Below the pieces are notes generated by a model that saw nothing but the letters and a program-made list of their open reading frames with translations, did not search any database and was not told the origin of the DNA. From NCBI GenBank assembly GCA_965261255.1, contig CBDHCQ010000004.1, forward strand, positions 3,348,001-3,412,000: a stretch of 64,000 nucleotides of DNA. The letters run 5' to 3'. This document shows, one piece after another, positions 8,601 through 16,488 of this stretch. This stretch comes from Bin80 sp965261255 (GTDB taxonomy: Bacteria; Bacteroidota; Rhodothermia; Rhodothermales; Bin80). Position 1 is the stretch's first letter, and every line of letters begins with the position of its first letter. The position numbers and the translations under genes were made by a program.

Positions 8601-9551
8601 CTCTGAAAAATCAGGGTACCGCTTCCTACCACGCTCAAATACCAGATGTCTGAGATATTTGTCAGAATTGCCCCCAAATTCTGCAGGAATCTCAAAATGA
8701 GGCATAAGAAGCTTGCCCATTGGTAACTCAAACTGGCACTTCTCTGCAATGGCCATGCTGTTCTCCATCCAGGCAGCTGCTTTCGTCGTTCCTCCTAGAA
8801 CAGCGTACATTTCATCCGCTGACTTCAGATAAAATTCCTGTTTCTCAAAACGGAGACGGTTGCGGTCATCAAGATCCTTGCCGGTCTGGAGGCAGAGCAG
8901 GATGTCCTGTGCATCAGCATCCTCTTTTGTCACATAATGAACATCATTTGTGGCAACTACCCCAACATTGAACTCCTTAGCCCAAGCCAGAAGCGTTTCG
9001 TTTACCTTTTTCTGTTTCTCAATACCATGATCCTGGATTTCCACATAGTAGTCCTCTGTACCAAACAAATCCACATACCTTTTGAACCAGCGACGGGCCT
9101 CTTCCAGATTCCCGTCAATAATGGCACGGGGGACCTGCCCCTGTAGGCAACAGGTTGTTGCTACGAGACCCTCGTGGTATTTTTCGAGAAGTTCGAAATC
9201 AATCCGAGGTTTGAAATAGAACCCGTCCAGAAACGAGAGCGAGGACAACTTCATCAGGTTTCGGTAGCCCTGCTCATTTTTTGCCCATAGGACCTGATGG
9301 TACCGTACCCGGGTATCGCGTTTCTTCATAGAGCCCGGGGTCACGTAGAATTCACATCCTATAACGGGCTTTATTCCATTTTTTCGGGCCGTTGCGTGGA
9401 ATTCCGGCACACCGTACAGATTGCCATGATCTGTGATGCCCAAGGCGCTCATTCCCAATTCACGTGCCTGTCGCATGAGCATATCAATGCGTGCGGCTCC
9501 ATCCAGTAAAGAGTAGGAGGTGTGGCAGTGCAGGTGGCAGAATTCAGGCAT
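5610..9551 (-). CDS. dnaE: DNA polymerase III alpha subunit (DnaE1) with in-frame mini-intein
   Basis: 1313 residues before splicing and 1155 after removal of the intein, the usual DnaE1 size. Residues 1-270 are the PHP domain (HLHCHTSYSLLDG near the N-terminus). The polymerase core has PDIDIDF with Asp401 and Asp403 and LKMDFLGL with Asp555, the same numbers as the E. coli catalytic triad. Fingers, the tandem HhH region and a C-terminal OB fold (VCGVITAVKIRKTRKG) follow. It is the replicative polymerase subunit that extends the leading and lagging strands. The intein (residues 748-905) sits in the conserved FNK/SHS motif and must splice out for activity. This is the first gene of a tight seven-gene minus-strand run down to 1458. 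Confidence 0.97.
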   Translation of the reverse strand: MPEFCHLHCHTSYSLLDGAARIDMLMRQARELGMSALGITDHGNLYGVPEFHATARKNGIKPVIGCEFYVTPGSMKKRDTRVRYHQVLWAKNEQGYRNLMKLSSLSFLDGFYFKPRIDFELLEKYHEGLVATTCCLQGQVPRAIIDGNLEEARRWFKRYVDLFGTEDYYVEIQDHGIEKQKKVNETLLAWAKEFNVGVVATNDVHYVTKEDADAQDILLCLQTGKDLDDRNRLRFEKQEFYLKSADEMYAVLGGTTKAAAWMENSMAIAEKCQFELPMGKLLMPHFEIPAEFGGNSDKYLRHLVFERGRKRYPDFSEDVQARLNHELGIIQRMGYAGYFLIVQDFTTAAREMGVSVGPGRGSAAGSAVAYCLGVTNVDPLKYDLLFERFLNPERISMPDIDIDFDDHGRSKVIDYVVEKYGRLSVSQIITFGTMGARTAIRDVARVLKIPLREADKIAKAIPYGQTGLDEAWDSIEELKEFKASKREDIQKLVRISQALEGCARHTGVHAAGVIIAPGTVSDHVPVATTKNKNEQVLTTQYSGDWVEDFGLLKMDFLGLSTLTIIDETCDLIRHRTGSAPDMDALPLDDSKTFDLFQRAETNAIFQFESEGMRKWLVQLKPTSLDDLTAMNALYRPGPMDLIPNYIKRKHGDEEIQYPHPMLEPVLKATYGIPVFQEQVMQMAQVMGGYSLGAADVLRRAMGKKKKSVMRAERERFVEGANERGVSDGVANEVFDMMDKFAGYGFNKCVEESTLVTDARTGAQVTVRTLHERGCEDFLVDALTDEGDIVPRKVEAIYYNGFKPVFELITNNGRRIRATSTHRFRAQGGWQRLGDLQVGDKVATMEPKETIPQTNPGGVLDCAERVKTRIAWESIVRIVYAGHAHTYDLTVAENHNYFANGFVVHNSHSVAYSLVAYQTAYLKAHYTAEFMAAVMSNVSGDSKKFIAMLNEARRLGLKIQPPSVTYSTGEFSVNKEGVIYFGLSSVKGVARGAVDEIVENRNKNGPAKTFFQFVKRLDPRILNKKTLDSLARVGALDKFGEHRAQIVAAVDQAMRYAESARKDEMLGQGFLFAEEGSMTEHPEPTLPKCTEWTQGEILEQERELAGFYISGHPLDDWRIERRSCAPNTLADLSTATAEGDIRPSCTVCGVITAVKIRKTRKGEEMSNITLEDYTGQCEIVCFPSTHAEVKNILTEGAMVMAEGTVEDSGGTLKILSHRITPLGALRDKLLDNIVITTDFEQLKKEDLNYFVDVCKANKGEKELHFVIKVNDQDLRLVSEKAKVAATPEFMSVLESTFGVNRVYLEWRRNNQYDA
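6837..7310 (-). other. DnaE mini-intein (158 residues, no homing endonuclease)
   Basis: The insertion starts with Cys in CVEESTLV (block A) and contains a block B with RATSTHRF, giving the T-x-x-H pair (T71, H74). It ends with block F/G: TYDLTVAENHNYF, then VVHN, followed by the +1 extein Ser of SHSVAYS. All residues needed for class 1 protein splicing are present: Cys1, TxxH, the penultimate His, the terminal Asn and the +1 Ser. Only about 60 residues separate blocks B and F, with no LAGLIDADG motif, so this is a mini-intein. The insertion point is FNK/SHS in the DnaE fingers region, three residues after the site used by the cyanobacterial split DnaE intein as I remember it. Confidence 0.93.
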
Positions 9552-10112
9552 ACTTGTGGAACGGCTTGCCTTGGAAAGTTAAGCTGAACGACGGAGATAG
9601 AGTACTACCAGTTCTCGTAAGAGGTGGACGCAGCTTCTATCGAAACAATTACTTGCATGACCACTGTAACATACTACTGCATGACCGGATAAGCGAGTGA
9701 TTTTAACCCCCCTGATCGTCAAAAGGATACAACCTGACAGCGAATTTAGGGACATGCTGACGGCATTGAGCTAAGTACTAATCGGGTTAAGTCTTGCTTG
9801 GAGATAAACTTTCACGCCAGCATCTCCCCGTGTTTGTTGATTTCCTGACCGCCAAATTCGTCCGTACGACCTCTCCATTCCCTTCAGCGGACAACTGCCA
9901 GGCGCAGATGAACTACTACTTGGCAAAAGCAAGTGCAGTCCCAAGCAAGTCGGCATACCCGTTTTCGAATGCATATCCGATAATTTATGCTTGGAATGGG
10001 CCATTCGTGTACACATAGACAAGTGCTGCATCGACAGCTTTCTAGCAGACAACCATATCATACGGCTATATTATGCTATGAATGCTTTGCTCCACCACTA
10101 TAATCACTTGGA
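9552..10112 (+). other. Intergenic region upstream of dnaE and of the T9SS plug gene
   Basis: About 560 bases between divergent genes. No convincing protein-coding frame is present: the open frames are short and of low complexity. A short stretch near 9764-9803 resembles the 3' end of 23S rRNA and is listed separately. TATAAT occurs at 10099-10104, but it is only 9 bases from the downstream start codon and has no clear -35 partner, so it is unlikely to serve that gene. The promoters of both divergent genes should lie in this interval, but I cannot place them. Confidence 0.4.
9764..9803 (+). pseudogene. Possible 23S rRNA 3'-end-like fragment
   Basis: The stretch TTGAGCTAAGTACTAATCGG followed by GTTAAGTCTTG resembles the universally similar 3' end of 23S rRNA (AGCTAACC, then TACTAAT, then a CTTG closing element). 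Two bases are missing in the middle. No further rRNA similarity is evident on either side. It may be a relic of an rRNA-operon rearrangement, or chance. Confidence 0.25.
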
Positions 10113-11390
10113 ATGCCCGGAAGACTCTTCATCAGTGAGAGGGTCTATATTGGACTTCTAGTTTGTCTTGCCGGCTGTGCAGTGCCTCCCGGACAATTCG
10201 TACCTGCGCCCAAAGAGCCGCGACCTGCAGAATTCCACGTTGAATCCTCAGAAGTGCGAAGTATCCAGCTCTACGCAGGTGTTGAGGAGGCACCGCCCAT
10301 TTATCAGATGCGGAATGGGCCTCCGTTGATCCTAGAGTTTGACCTTATGAACTGGGACGCCCGACCATTGTCAGCCTATTTCTACCACGCGGATCGCACA
10401 TGGAGGCGGGACCTGCAACCGAGTGAGTACCTCGACTCCTATTTGCGGGATGACCTTTTTGACTATGAGGTTTCTCGCGGCACACTCAATCGGTACGTTC
10501 ACTACGAATATGAATTCCCGAACGAGTCGATTGATTTCCGGGTGAGCGGCAATTTCATTGTGCGAATAGCAGAGCAGGGGCGCGAAGACGAAGTGCTTTT
10601 CGAGCGTCCCTTTTGGGTGACTGAGAACATCACGCGAGCAAGGCTTTCACTTGATTTGCACTTCGCAGGACGTAGTAATCTGTCAGTAATGCAGCCACTG
10701 CTGCGATTCACTCCATCACAGCAATTAGGTCCGGCGGAATTCAATGTAACGGTTTGCTTTGTGCAGGACCGGCATCTATTGACGCCTCGATGCACAGAGC
10801 GTCCCTCGCTGACCGAGCAGCCAACATTGCTTTACTACCTTGATCCAGAAGAGTCTTTTGCCGCACAGACTGGACGATATCTGGTGGACCTGCGTGACTT
10901 TCGCCCGGGAAGCGGTATTGAGCGCGTTGATCTCTCGACGACGCCGTACAGTGCCGTGCTGGAACCGGATTATGCACGCTTTCCAGACCTGGAATCAGGC
11001 CTGCGGTTGCGTGGGCAGGCCGTGATATCTGATACTGATCCGTCGCTGGATACCAGGGCTGAGTATGTGGAAGTCACTTTTGAATATGTACCGCCAAATG
11101 AAATGCCACTACCCGACGACATTTATGTTACGGGGGCTTTTAACGGTTGGCGCATGGATGCGGGTAGCGCTATGCAGTGGGTACCCGCTACGGGACGGTA
11201 TACCAGTACGAAGCTGCTCAAACAGGGGGCCTATGAATACGAATACACCTCTGCCGAAAAACAGACCCGCACGATGCTTGCTTTACGATTTGCACGCACA
11301 GATCAGTGGTACACGGGCCTGGTATATTACTCTGATAGAGCCCTGAACACCGATCGCTTACTCACCTGGGCGCAGATCCTGTCCAGATAG
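10113..11390 (+). CDS. Type IX secretion system plug-type lipoprotein (DUF5103 family)
   Basis: A 425-residue protein with a lipoprotein signal (LLVCLAGC). The order of motifs matches the DUF5103 family now described as the T9SS plug protein: an N-terminal region with a RSIQLY motif, a LEFDLMNWDARPLSAYFYHAD segment, then YRNYEF-like YEYEFPNE, and a C-terminal beta domain with YVTGAFNGW. In Flavobacterium the plug protein closes the lateral gate of the SprA translocon in the outer membrane when no PorV-cargo is bound. The presence here of proteins with T9SS tails (20914, 23865) and of a PorV/PorQ protein (42816) fits. The end of the protein resembles a carbohydrate-binding early-set fold, which is normal for this family. 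No SD sequence is obvious. Confidence 0.75.
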   Translation: MPGRLFISERVYIGLLVCLAGCAVPPGQFVPAPKEPRPAEFHVESSEVRSIQLYAGVEEAPPIYQMRNGPPLILEFDLMNWDARPLSAYFYHADRTWRRDLQPSEYLDSYLRDDLFDYEVSRGTLNRYVHYEYEFPNESIDFRVSGNFIVRIAEQGREDEVLFERPFWVTENITRARLSLDLHFAGRSNLSVMQPLLRFTPSQQLGPAEFNVTVCFVQDRHLLTPRCTERPSLTEQPTLLYYLDPEESFAAQTGRYLVDLRDFRPGSGIERVDLSTTPYSAVLEPDYARFPDLESGLRLRGQAVISDTDPSLDTRAEYVEVTFEYVPPNEMPLPDDIYVTGAFNGWRMDAGSAMQWVPATGRYTSTKLLKQGAYEYEYTSAEKQTRTMLALRFARTDQWYTGLVYYSDRALNTDRLLTWAQILSR

Positions 11391-11425
11391 GTGTTATTAT
11401 CGTATCTTTAGGGCTCATCCATTTT

Positions 11426-13915
11426 TTGCCCATCGCCATGAAACCTTTTCGCTGCGCACTCGCCGTATTGCTCACATTGTTCCTGATTGCTGGTTGCTCG
11501 TCTACGCGCGAAGCCGCGCCCCCTGTGACCGAGGCGCCTTCTGACTCCAAGAGCTCAGATGATGACGACTCAAAAAAATACAGTGACGTTATCACCGAAG
11601 ATGCGGTGACTGATGACGGTCTCTTCAAGGTCCATCAGATTGAGGAGAAGCTCTACTTCGAGATTCCTGACTCACTTCTAGGGGCGGAAATGCTACTGGT
11701 AACACGTACAGCAGCAACCATGAACAACCTGGGATACGGGGGCATGAAAACGAGCACACAGGTGCTGCGGTGGGAGAAACAGGCCAAAAAGATTATGCTG
11801 AGAATCGTCTCCTACGAGAATATTGCGGACGAAGACGAACCCATATACAACGCGGTGCGCAACTCAAATTTTGAGCCCATTTTGCGTGCATTTGATATTG
11901 AGACGCTGAACGAAGATTCAACAGCCACCGTAGTTGAGGTGACTGACCTGTTCACGTCTGATGTACCATCGCTTGGGCTGCCATCATTCCGGCGGGAGAT
12001 GTACCGCGTACGTCGTCTAGACTCCGACCGGACTTACATTTCATCGGCGAGTAGTTATCCTCTCAATATTGAGATCAAGCATGTACTGAGTTATGATGCT
12101 GCTCAGCCGCCGTCAAACGTTTCTGCGGGAACCATTACCGTTGAGATGAATCAGTCCATGATTCTGTTGCCGACAGATCCGATGCAACCGCGACTTTGTG
12201 ACCAGCGTGTGGGATATTTCAGCGTGACGATGACGGATTACGGACGAGATGCACAGAAGGCCGAGGAACGATGTTACATAACCCGCTGGAGACTCGAGCC
12301 CAAGGATCCAGAAGCATATGCGCGCGGTGAACTCACTGAGCCGGTCAAGCCGATTGTCTACTACATTGATCCGGCCACGCCGATGAAATGGAGGCCCTAT
12401 CTGAAGGAGGGGGTTGATGATTGGAACAGAGCTTTTGAGGCTGCAGGATTCAAGAACGCAATCATGGCGAAGGACCCTCCCAGTAAAGAGGAAGACCCGG
12501 AATTCAGCCCGGAAGACGTTCGCTACTCCGTGATCCGTTATTTCTCATCCGATATAGAGAATGCGTTCGGCCCGCATGTCCATGATCCGCGCACTGGCGA
12601 GATCTTGGAAAGCGATATTGGTTGGTACCATAATGTGATGAACCTGCTGCGCAACTGGTTCTTTGTACAGACGGCTGCCGTCAACCCTGATGCCCGCTCA
12701 GTTAAATTCAGGGACGAAGTCATGGGACGTCTCGTTCGTTTTGTATCTGCGCATGAGGTGGGTCACACGATCGGGCTGCCGCACAACTGGGGGTCCAGTT
12801 TCGCCTATCCTGTTGATTCACTCCGGTCGCCTACTTTCACGGACTCCCACGGTTCAGCACCCTCTATAATGGACTATGCCCGGTTCAACTATGTTGCGCA
12901 ACCGGGTGATGGCGTTTCCAACCTCATGCCTGACATCGGGATTTACGACAAATGGTCAGTGAAATGGGGTTACACAGTGCTGCCAGATGCAGAATCGGCA
13001 GACGAAGAACGAGAAACACTTAATGCATGGGTTGTTGAGCGTGCAGGGGATCCGCTCTACTTTTATGGGCGTCAAGGCCCCCGTGTGGATCCACGCTCAC
13101 AAAATGAAGATTTGGGAGATGATGCTGTTGCGGCCAGTAACTATGGTATCGCAAACCTTAAGATTATCCTTAACGAACTTATTGGCTGGACTGCCGAGGA
13201 TGCCAAGGATTATGGCGATCTGAACGAGCTTTACGGGCAAATCGCGACACAGTGGAATCGCTATATCGGTCATGTGGCTGCCAATGTAGGTGGACATTAC
13301 GAAAACTTTAAGACCTACGATCAGGAAGGCGTTGTTTACACGCCTGTGCCGGCTGAAACTCAGCGCGGTTCCTTGGAATGGCTTTCTCAGGAAGCATTTG
13401 CAACTCCAACCTGGATATTGAACAACGAAGTTCTGCGTCGCATTGAGGGAGTTGGAGCTATGGATCGCGTTCGCCGTTATCAGGTCGGCGCAGTGAATAC
13501 GCTACTTGATCCGATTCGCATTGGACGTCTCATGGAAACCGAGGCATTAGCAAATGGCGAAGATGTGTATACGCTCTCAGAACTCCTGCAAGATCTGCGT
13601 GACGGGATTTGGACGGAACTGCCGGCAGCTTCGGCCATCGGTCCGTTCCGGCGCAATTTGCAACGAGGACACCTGGAGCGTCTGGAGTACTTGATGACTC
13701 AGGAGGGTCCATCCCTTCCGTCTTTCTTTTCCAGTTTCGGTATGGCGCCGGTTGATGTTAGTCAGTCAGATATTCGCGCTTACGTGCGAGGAGAGCTTGA
13801 GTCGCTGCAGACAGCAATTGACCGTGCTGCCCGAAGAACTGGAGATAGCATGACGAGGCTGCATCTGAGAGATGTCAGTGCACGCATTGACGACATACTT
13901 GACAACGACGACTAA
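11426..13915 (+). CDS. Zinc-dependent metalloprotease lipoprotein (DUF5117/DUF4953 type)
   Basis: 829 residues with a lipoprotein leader (LFLIAGCSS) and an acidic linker. The N-terminal DUF5117/5118-like region is followed by a metzincin-like catalytic domain: HEVGHTIGLPHNW gives His443, Glu444, His447 and His453. The C-terminal region (about 500-829) contains SIMDYARFNYVAQPGD, a conserved Met-turn-like SIMDYxRxNY element, and a helical tail. Such proteins are common in Bacteroidota and are predicted to be cell-surface or periplasmic endopeptidases of unknown substrate. It is separated by only 36 bases from the plug-lipoprotein gene and probably co-transcribed with it. A decayed partial copy of this gene lies at 19975-20498. 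Confidence 0.88.
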   Translation: MPIAMKPFRCALAVLLTLFLIAGCSSTREAAPPVTEAPSDSKSSDDDDSKKYSDVITEDAVTDDGLFKVHQIEEKLYFEIPDSLLGAEMLLVTRTAATMNNLGYGGMKTSTQVLRWEKQAKKIMLRIVSYENIADEDEPIYNAVRNSNFEPILRAFDIETLNEDSTATVVEVTDLFTSDVPSLGLPSFRREMYRVRRLDSDRTYISSASSYPLNIEIKHVLSYDAAQPPSNVSAGTITVEMNQSMILLPTDPMQPRLCDQRVGYFSVTMTDYGRDAQKAEERCYITRWRLEPKDPEAYARGELTEPVKPIVYYIDPATPMKWRPYLKEGVDDWNRAFEAAGFKNAIMAKDPPSKEEDPEFSPEDVRYSVIRYFSSDIENAFGPHVHDPRTGEILESDIGWYHNVMNLLRNWFFVQTAAVNPDARSVKFRDEVMGRLVRFVSAHEVGHTIGLPHNWGSSFAYPVDSLRSPTFTDSHGSAPSIMDYARFNYVAQPGDGVSNLMPDIGIYDKWSVKWGYTVLPDAESADEERETLNAWVVERAGDPLYFYGRQGPRVDPRSQNEDLGDDAVAASNYGIANLKIILNELIGWTAEDAKDYGDLNELYGQIATQWNRYIGHVAANVGGHYENFKTYDQEGVVYTPVPAETQRGSLEWLSQEAFATPTWILNNEVLRRIEGVGAMDRVRRYQVGAVNTLLDPIRIGRLMETEALANGEDVYTLSELLQDLRDGIWTELPAASAIGPFRRNLQRGHLERLEYLMTQEGPSLPSFFSSFGMAPVDVSQSDIRAYVRGELESLQTAIDRAARRTGDSMTRLHLRDVSARIDDILDNDD

Positions 13916-13977
13916 CCTGAATTCCCGCGTTCATTTTCTCATGTGAGAATCATGGTCGCTTCGAGAACTGCATTCGG

Positions 13978-14460
13978 AGGGTTTTGTTGTCAAGCCAGGG
14001 AGTTTTCTGACGCAATTCGGGGTATCCGGCAGCAATCAGGTAGTTGTCTTTGGCCCCTGCGCGCAATTGGACGAGGATCTCATTCTGGGTAATGGTTACC
14101 TTGCCGGTGTGTTGCGCATCAGGTCACGATAGATGGTCCTGGCCTATGCTTATTCATAGCCGTGCCCGACGCGCACGCCCATAAGTCGATAGAGCACGCT
14201 GGCCATGACGGTCAACTGAACATCAACATTGATGCGCATGGGAATGGCCGAACTCAACGCATCCATGTGAAAGAAGTCAATGGCATCGCTGATGACATTT
14301 TCGATGACCATGCGCCGGGCATAACGGTCAATCAGTTGCCGGGGCGTGCGTTTCATTTGATTGGTAATCAAAACCGTAGGCTTGTCATGCCCTAAGTTTT
14401 TGACGAGCAGTTGCAGAAGAGGCTTGGGATAAGCACCTAGTTTGACGGTTTCATCCACAA
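13978..14460 (-). pseudogene. DDE transposase C-terminal remnant (IS4/IS1380-like)
   Basis: The minus strand reads RTPRQLIDRYARRMVIENVI followed by SDAIDFFHMDALSSAIP and MRINVDVQLTVMASVLYR, the Y/R-x-W-x-IEN block and distal helices of DDE transposases in which a conserved E is part of the triad. After a stop at 14150 the similarity continues in another frame with KVTITQNEILVQLRAGAKDN, then YLIAAGYPELRQKTPWLDNK, typical of the extreme C-terminus. At least one frameshift and a missing N-terminal half make it inactive. The exact IS family is not certain. Confidence 0.55.
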
Positions 14461-14516
14461 GGATAGATCTACTGGGTCCTACTCAGAGATGCCCGCGGTT
14501 TGAGTTTTCCTAGGAG

Positions 14517-14630
14517 CTGTAGAGTCAGGGGGTGACGCAGTGCCCTTAGTGTCAGGAGTATTCTTATTTTTCCTCCATCTGTTTCCCGTTCATTGCACGA
14601 CAAGTCCGTTTCCACTCCCTGACTCTACAG
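14517..14630. mobile_element. MITE-like element, 114 bp with 18-bp terminal inverted repeats
   Basis: The left end CTGTAGAGTCAGGGGGTG (14517-14534) and the reverse complement of the right end CTGTAGAGTCAGGGAGTG (14613-14630) match at 17 of 18 positions. The 78 bases between them have no coding capacity. No target-site duplication is obvious in the flanks. The size and perfect outer ends suggest a non-autonomous element mobilised by a transposase elsewhere, possibly the family of the adjacent remnant. Confidence 0.6.
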
Positions 14631-14800
14631 ACCCTAATCGTGAAACCATACCCAAGCCGAATCGCTTGATTAGAAATTTCATTGGTTTAACTTGAATCTC
14701 CCTGCAATCGTAGCGTGCTGCCTTTGAAGGAAAAAACTGGTTATGTGCCTGGCGACGATTAGAATTTAAAGCCGACGACAATTCGTTTGACAGGTTATGA

Positions 14801-15745
14801 TTAGTTTTTTTCGGTTCCTTTTTGGCGACTGGCGTTTCCCAGATATGCGGCAAATGAGGCGCACGCACCAAACATGAAAACGGCCTCGTTCATACCAACG
14901 TTCGAGGCATCCTGATCCACTAACGAGTGTCGGATTCCTTTCTCGTCACAGGTATATCCATAAAGTTTCTTGAAAGCTTCTGCTAATGCTGCGTGTTTCA
15001 GGATTCCTCTCTTCCGAAGCGAGTTAATCGCGGGCCCCAAGGTTCTGCTTGCCGCGGGATCAATGAGGCGGGCAACGGACTCAACCGCATGAATGCTGTC
15101 CACAATTGCGTCAGCGTGCTCTCCTGAGTTTAAGTGCCTCGCTGCTTTGCGCAAGTGGACTACAGCCCCATCTTGTCCATTGATTTTCAGCATTGCTAGG
15201 GAATTCTGGACAGCTAAGCCTTGTGCTATTGAAGTTCTGGGGTAAATGCAATACGAGGACCCTGACATATCAAACATATAAGCAGCACCATACCTGTCAA
15301 AGGTACGATTAATTTCTCCAGGAAAGCACTCCAGACGCCCGTTCAAATCAGATGCTGATTGTATCCTAGTTCGGTCGTCTCGGTAATTTGCGATATACTG
15401 CAAAAGGTCCAATGTCTTATTGAACGGCTCTTCAAGCACTAACTTTTTCAGTCGTGTCTTGATTTCAGAATAGTCAGAGGGAATGGTGTCTTGAAGTATT
15501 GATAAGCAATCTGATATTGCACGGCGACACATCCTCGAAACAGGATCCGTTGTTCTGAATCCCAAGTCTCCATCAACACTAATTATGTCGTATATGACGT
15601 TGAATATACCGGTTCTGGTTCTCTCACACAGATGCTCTAGTTGCATAGCTTTTGGTAGGGGTTCGTACCCATAACGTTGGGAAAAGGAGGAGGGGGGCAA
15701 GGTCCAGTTTATGGTGGCGTTCATGGTAGCTGAAGTTTCCTCCAT
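14801..15745 (-). CDS. Candidate AbiJ/HEPN-like abortive-infection protein
   Basis: 314 residues with no signal or membrane segment. The N-terminal half (ERTRTGIFNVIYDII and SRMCRRAISDCLSI) resembles the variable N-terminal helical domains of AbiJ-type proteins. The C-terminal half has VVHLRKAARHLNSGEHADAI, then SIHAVESVARLI, and a KLYGYTCDEKGIRHSL segment containing an R-H-S triplet in a helical context, close to the Abi C-terminal/HEPN-like module. Such proteins are usually toxin-like RNases in phage defence. A canonical RxxxxH is not clearly present (GIRHSL), so activity is uncertain. The gene stands alone between a transposase remnant, a MITE and a 560-base gap, a typical accessory-gene setting. 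Function is inferred from domain resemblance only. Confidence 0.55.
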   Translation of the reverse strand: MEETSATMNATINWTLPPSSFSQRYGYEPLPKAMQLEHLCERTRTGIFNVIYDIISVDGDLGFRTTDPVSRMCRRAISDCLSILQDTIPSDYSEIKTRLKKLVLEEPFNKTLDLLQYIANYRDDRTRIQSASDLNGRLECFPGEINRTFDRYGAAYMFDMSGSSYCIYPRTSIAQGLAVQNSLAMLKINGQDGAVVHLRKAARHLNSGEHADAIVDSIHAVESVARLIDPAASRTLGPAINSLRKRGILKHAALAEAFKKLYGYTCDEKGIRHSLVDQDASNVGMNEAVFMFGACASFAAYLGNASRQKGTEKN

Positions 15746-16310
15746 TTGTGGTCAGTCCGAGATGCTGTAGGGGTAAATAATCTCCGTTGAAGACCCTTCG
15801 TACGTATTACAGCAAAATCTGCTCCTAGGATGGCATGGACTAATCCACACCTGTTGGGAACACAGTCTAGTTTGCGTAACAATGTGAGGACACCCCTTAT
15901 GGGGCCGCTTATTAGGTGAGGCCTATATAAAGTTCCCCTATATGTCGCTCAGCGCACTGATGCAAAATACAGGCTCAAGAACGCTTACAACTCTAAAAAG
16001 ATAAACCGATCTCTGGCCATATACTTCTAATCTTCAATTTCATGTGCGCTGTGTAAAGGTGCTTTTTTCTGGTGGGTGCAGTATTTCCATGATTGTTGGT
16101 GTTTAGCGACAATTGCCCCTTATAAACAGATAAAGAACATTATTGACGGAACAAATACTTGAAGCGTTACTATATTCACAAACGGTCCGTCTACAGTGGT
16201 GTGGTGGTCCGCTGACTGTCAATTTTCACAAGGCGTTTGAACGCTTTTTTCAACTGCCTCCCAACATTGAAATAAGCCCAATGGTCTTCATTGACCTGAC
16301 CGTTACCGTA
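15746..16310. other. Gene-free stretch between defence-like gene and receptor locus
   Basis: About 565 bases with only short frames and no similarity I recognise. It is AT-rich around 15960-16140. It must contain the promoter of the minus-strand AbiJ/HEPN-like gene. No repeats or RNA structure stood out. Confidence 0.4.
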
Positions 16311-16436
16311 ATGCGATTCTTCCCCCGCCTGCTTGCGTCAATCCTAACTCTGCTACCACTGCCCTCGCTCTGTACTGCGCAGTTCGCACCTGTGTTGGGT
16401 GTCGGCCCAACAACCAATCTGTACGGCATCCATTAA
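16311..16436 (+). pseudogene. Truncated TonB-receptor 5' end (signal peptide plus plug-domain scrap)
   Basis: An ATG at 16311 opens a 41-residue frame: a good signal peptide (MRFFPRLLASILTLLPLPSL, then CTAQ), then immediately FAPVLGVGPTTNLYGIH and a stop. The second part is nearly the same as FVPALGVGSTTNQYGFF in the carboxypeptidase-regulatory-like domain of the intact receptor downstream (DNA at 16700-16750), and similarity is clear at DNA level. It looks like a leftover of a related receptor gene in which the signal sequence has been fused to a piece of the domain by deletion. It could still be translated as a short peptide ahead of the sigma-54 promoter. Confidence 0.5.
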
Positions 16437-16440
16437 TGGA

Positions 16441-16456
16441 TTGGCACAATTCTTGC
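16441..16456 (+). promoter_or_regulatory. Sigma-54 (RpoN) -24/-12 promoter
   Basis: TTGGCAC-AATTC-TTGC matches the RpoN consensus TGGCAC-N5-TTGC exactly, with GG at 16443-16444 and GC at 16455-16456. Transcription would begin near 16467-16469. That lies downstream of an in-frame ATG at 16462 but upstream of the ATG at 16489, which supports the latter as the receptor's start. An upstream enhancer-binding site was not identified. Confidence 0.75.
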
Positions 16457-16488
16457 CCTAAATGACCCAGTTATTGGACTACTTCAAC

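Noticed and set aside
13936..13949. The palindrome TTCTCATGTGAGAA after the metalloprotease gene.
   Set aside because: It has no loop or T-run for a terminator and no adjacent downstream promoter; probably chance.
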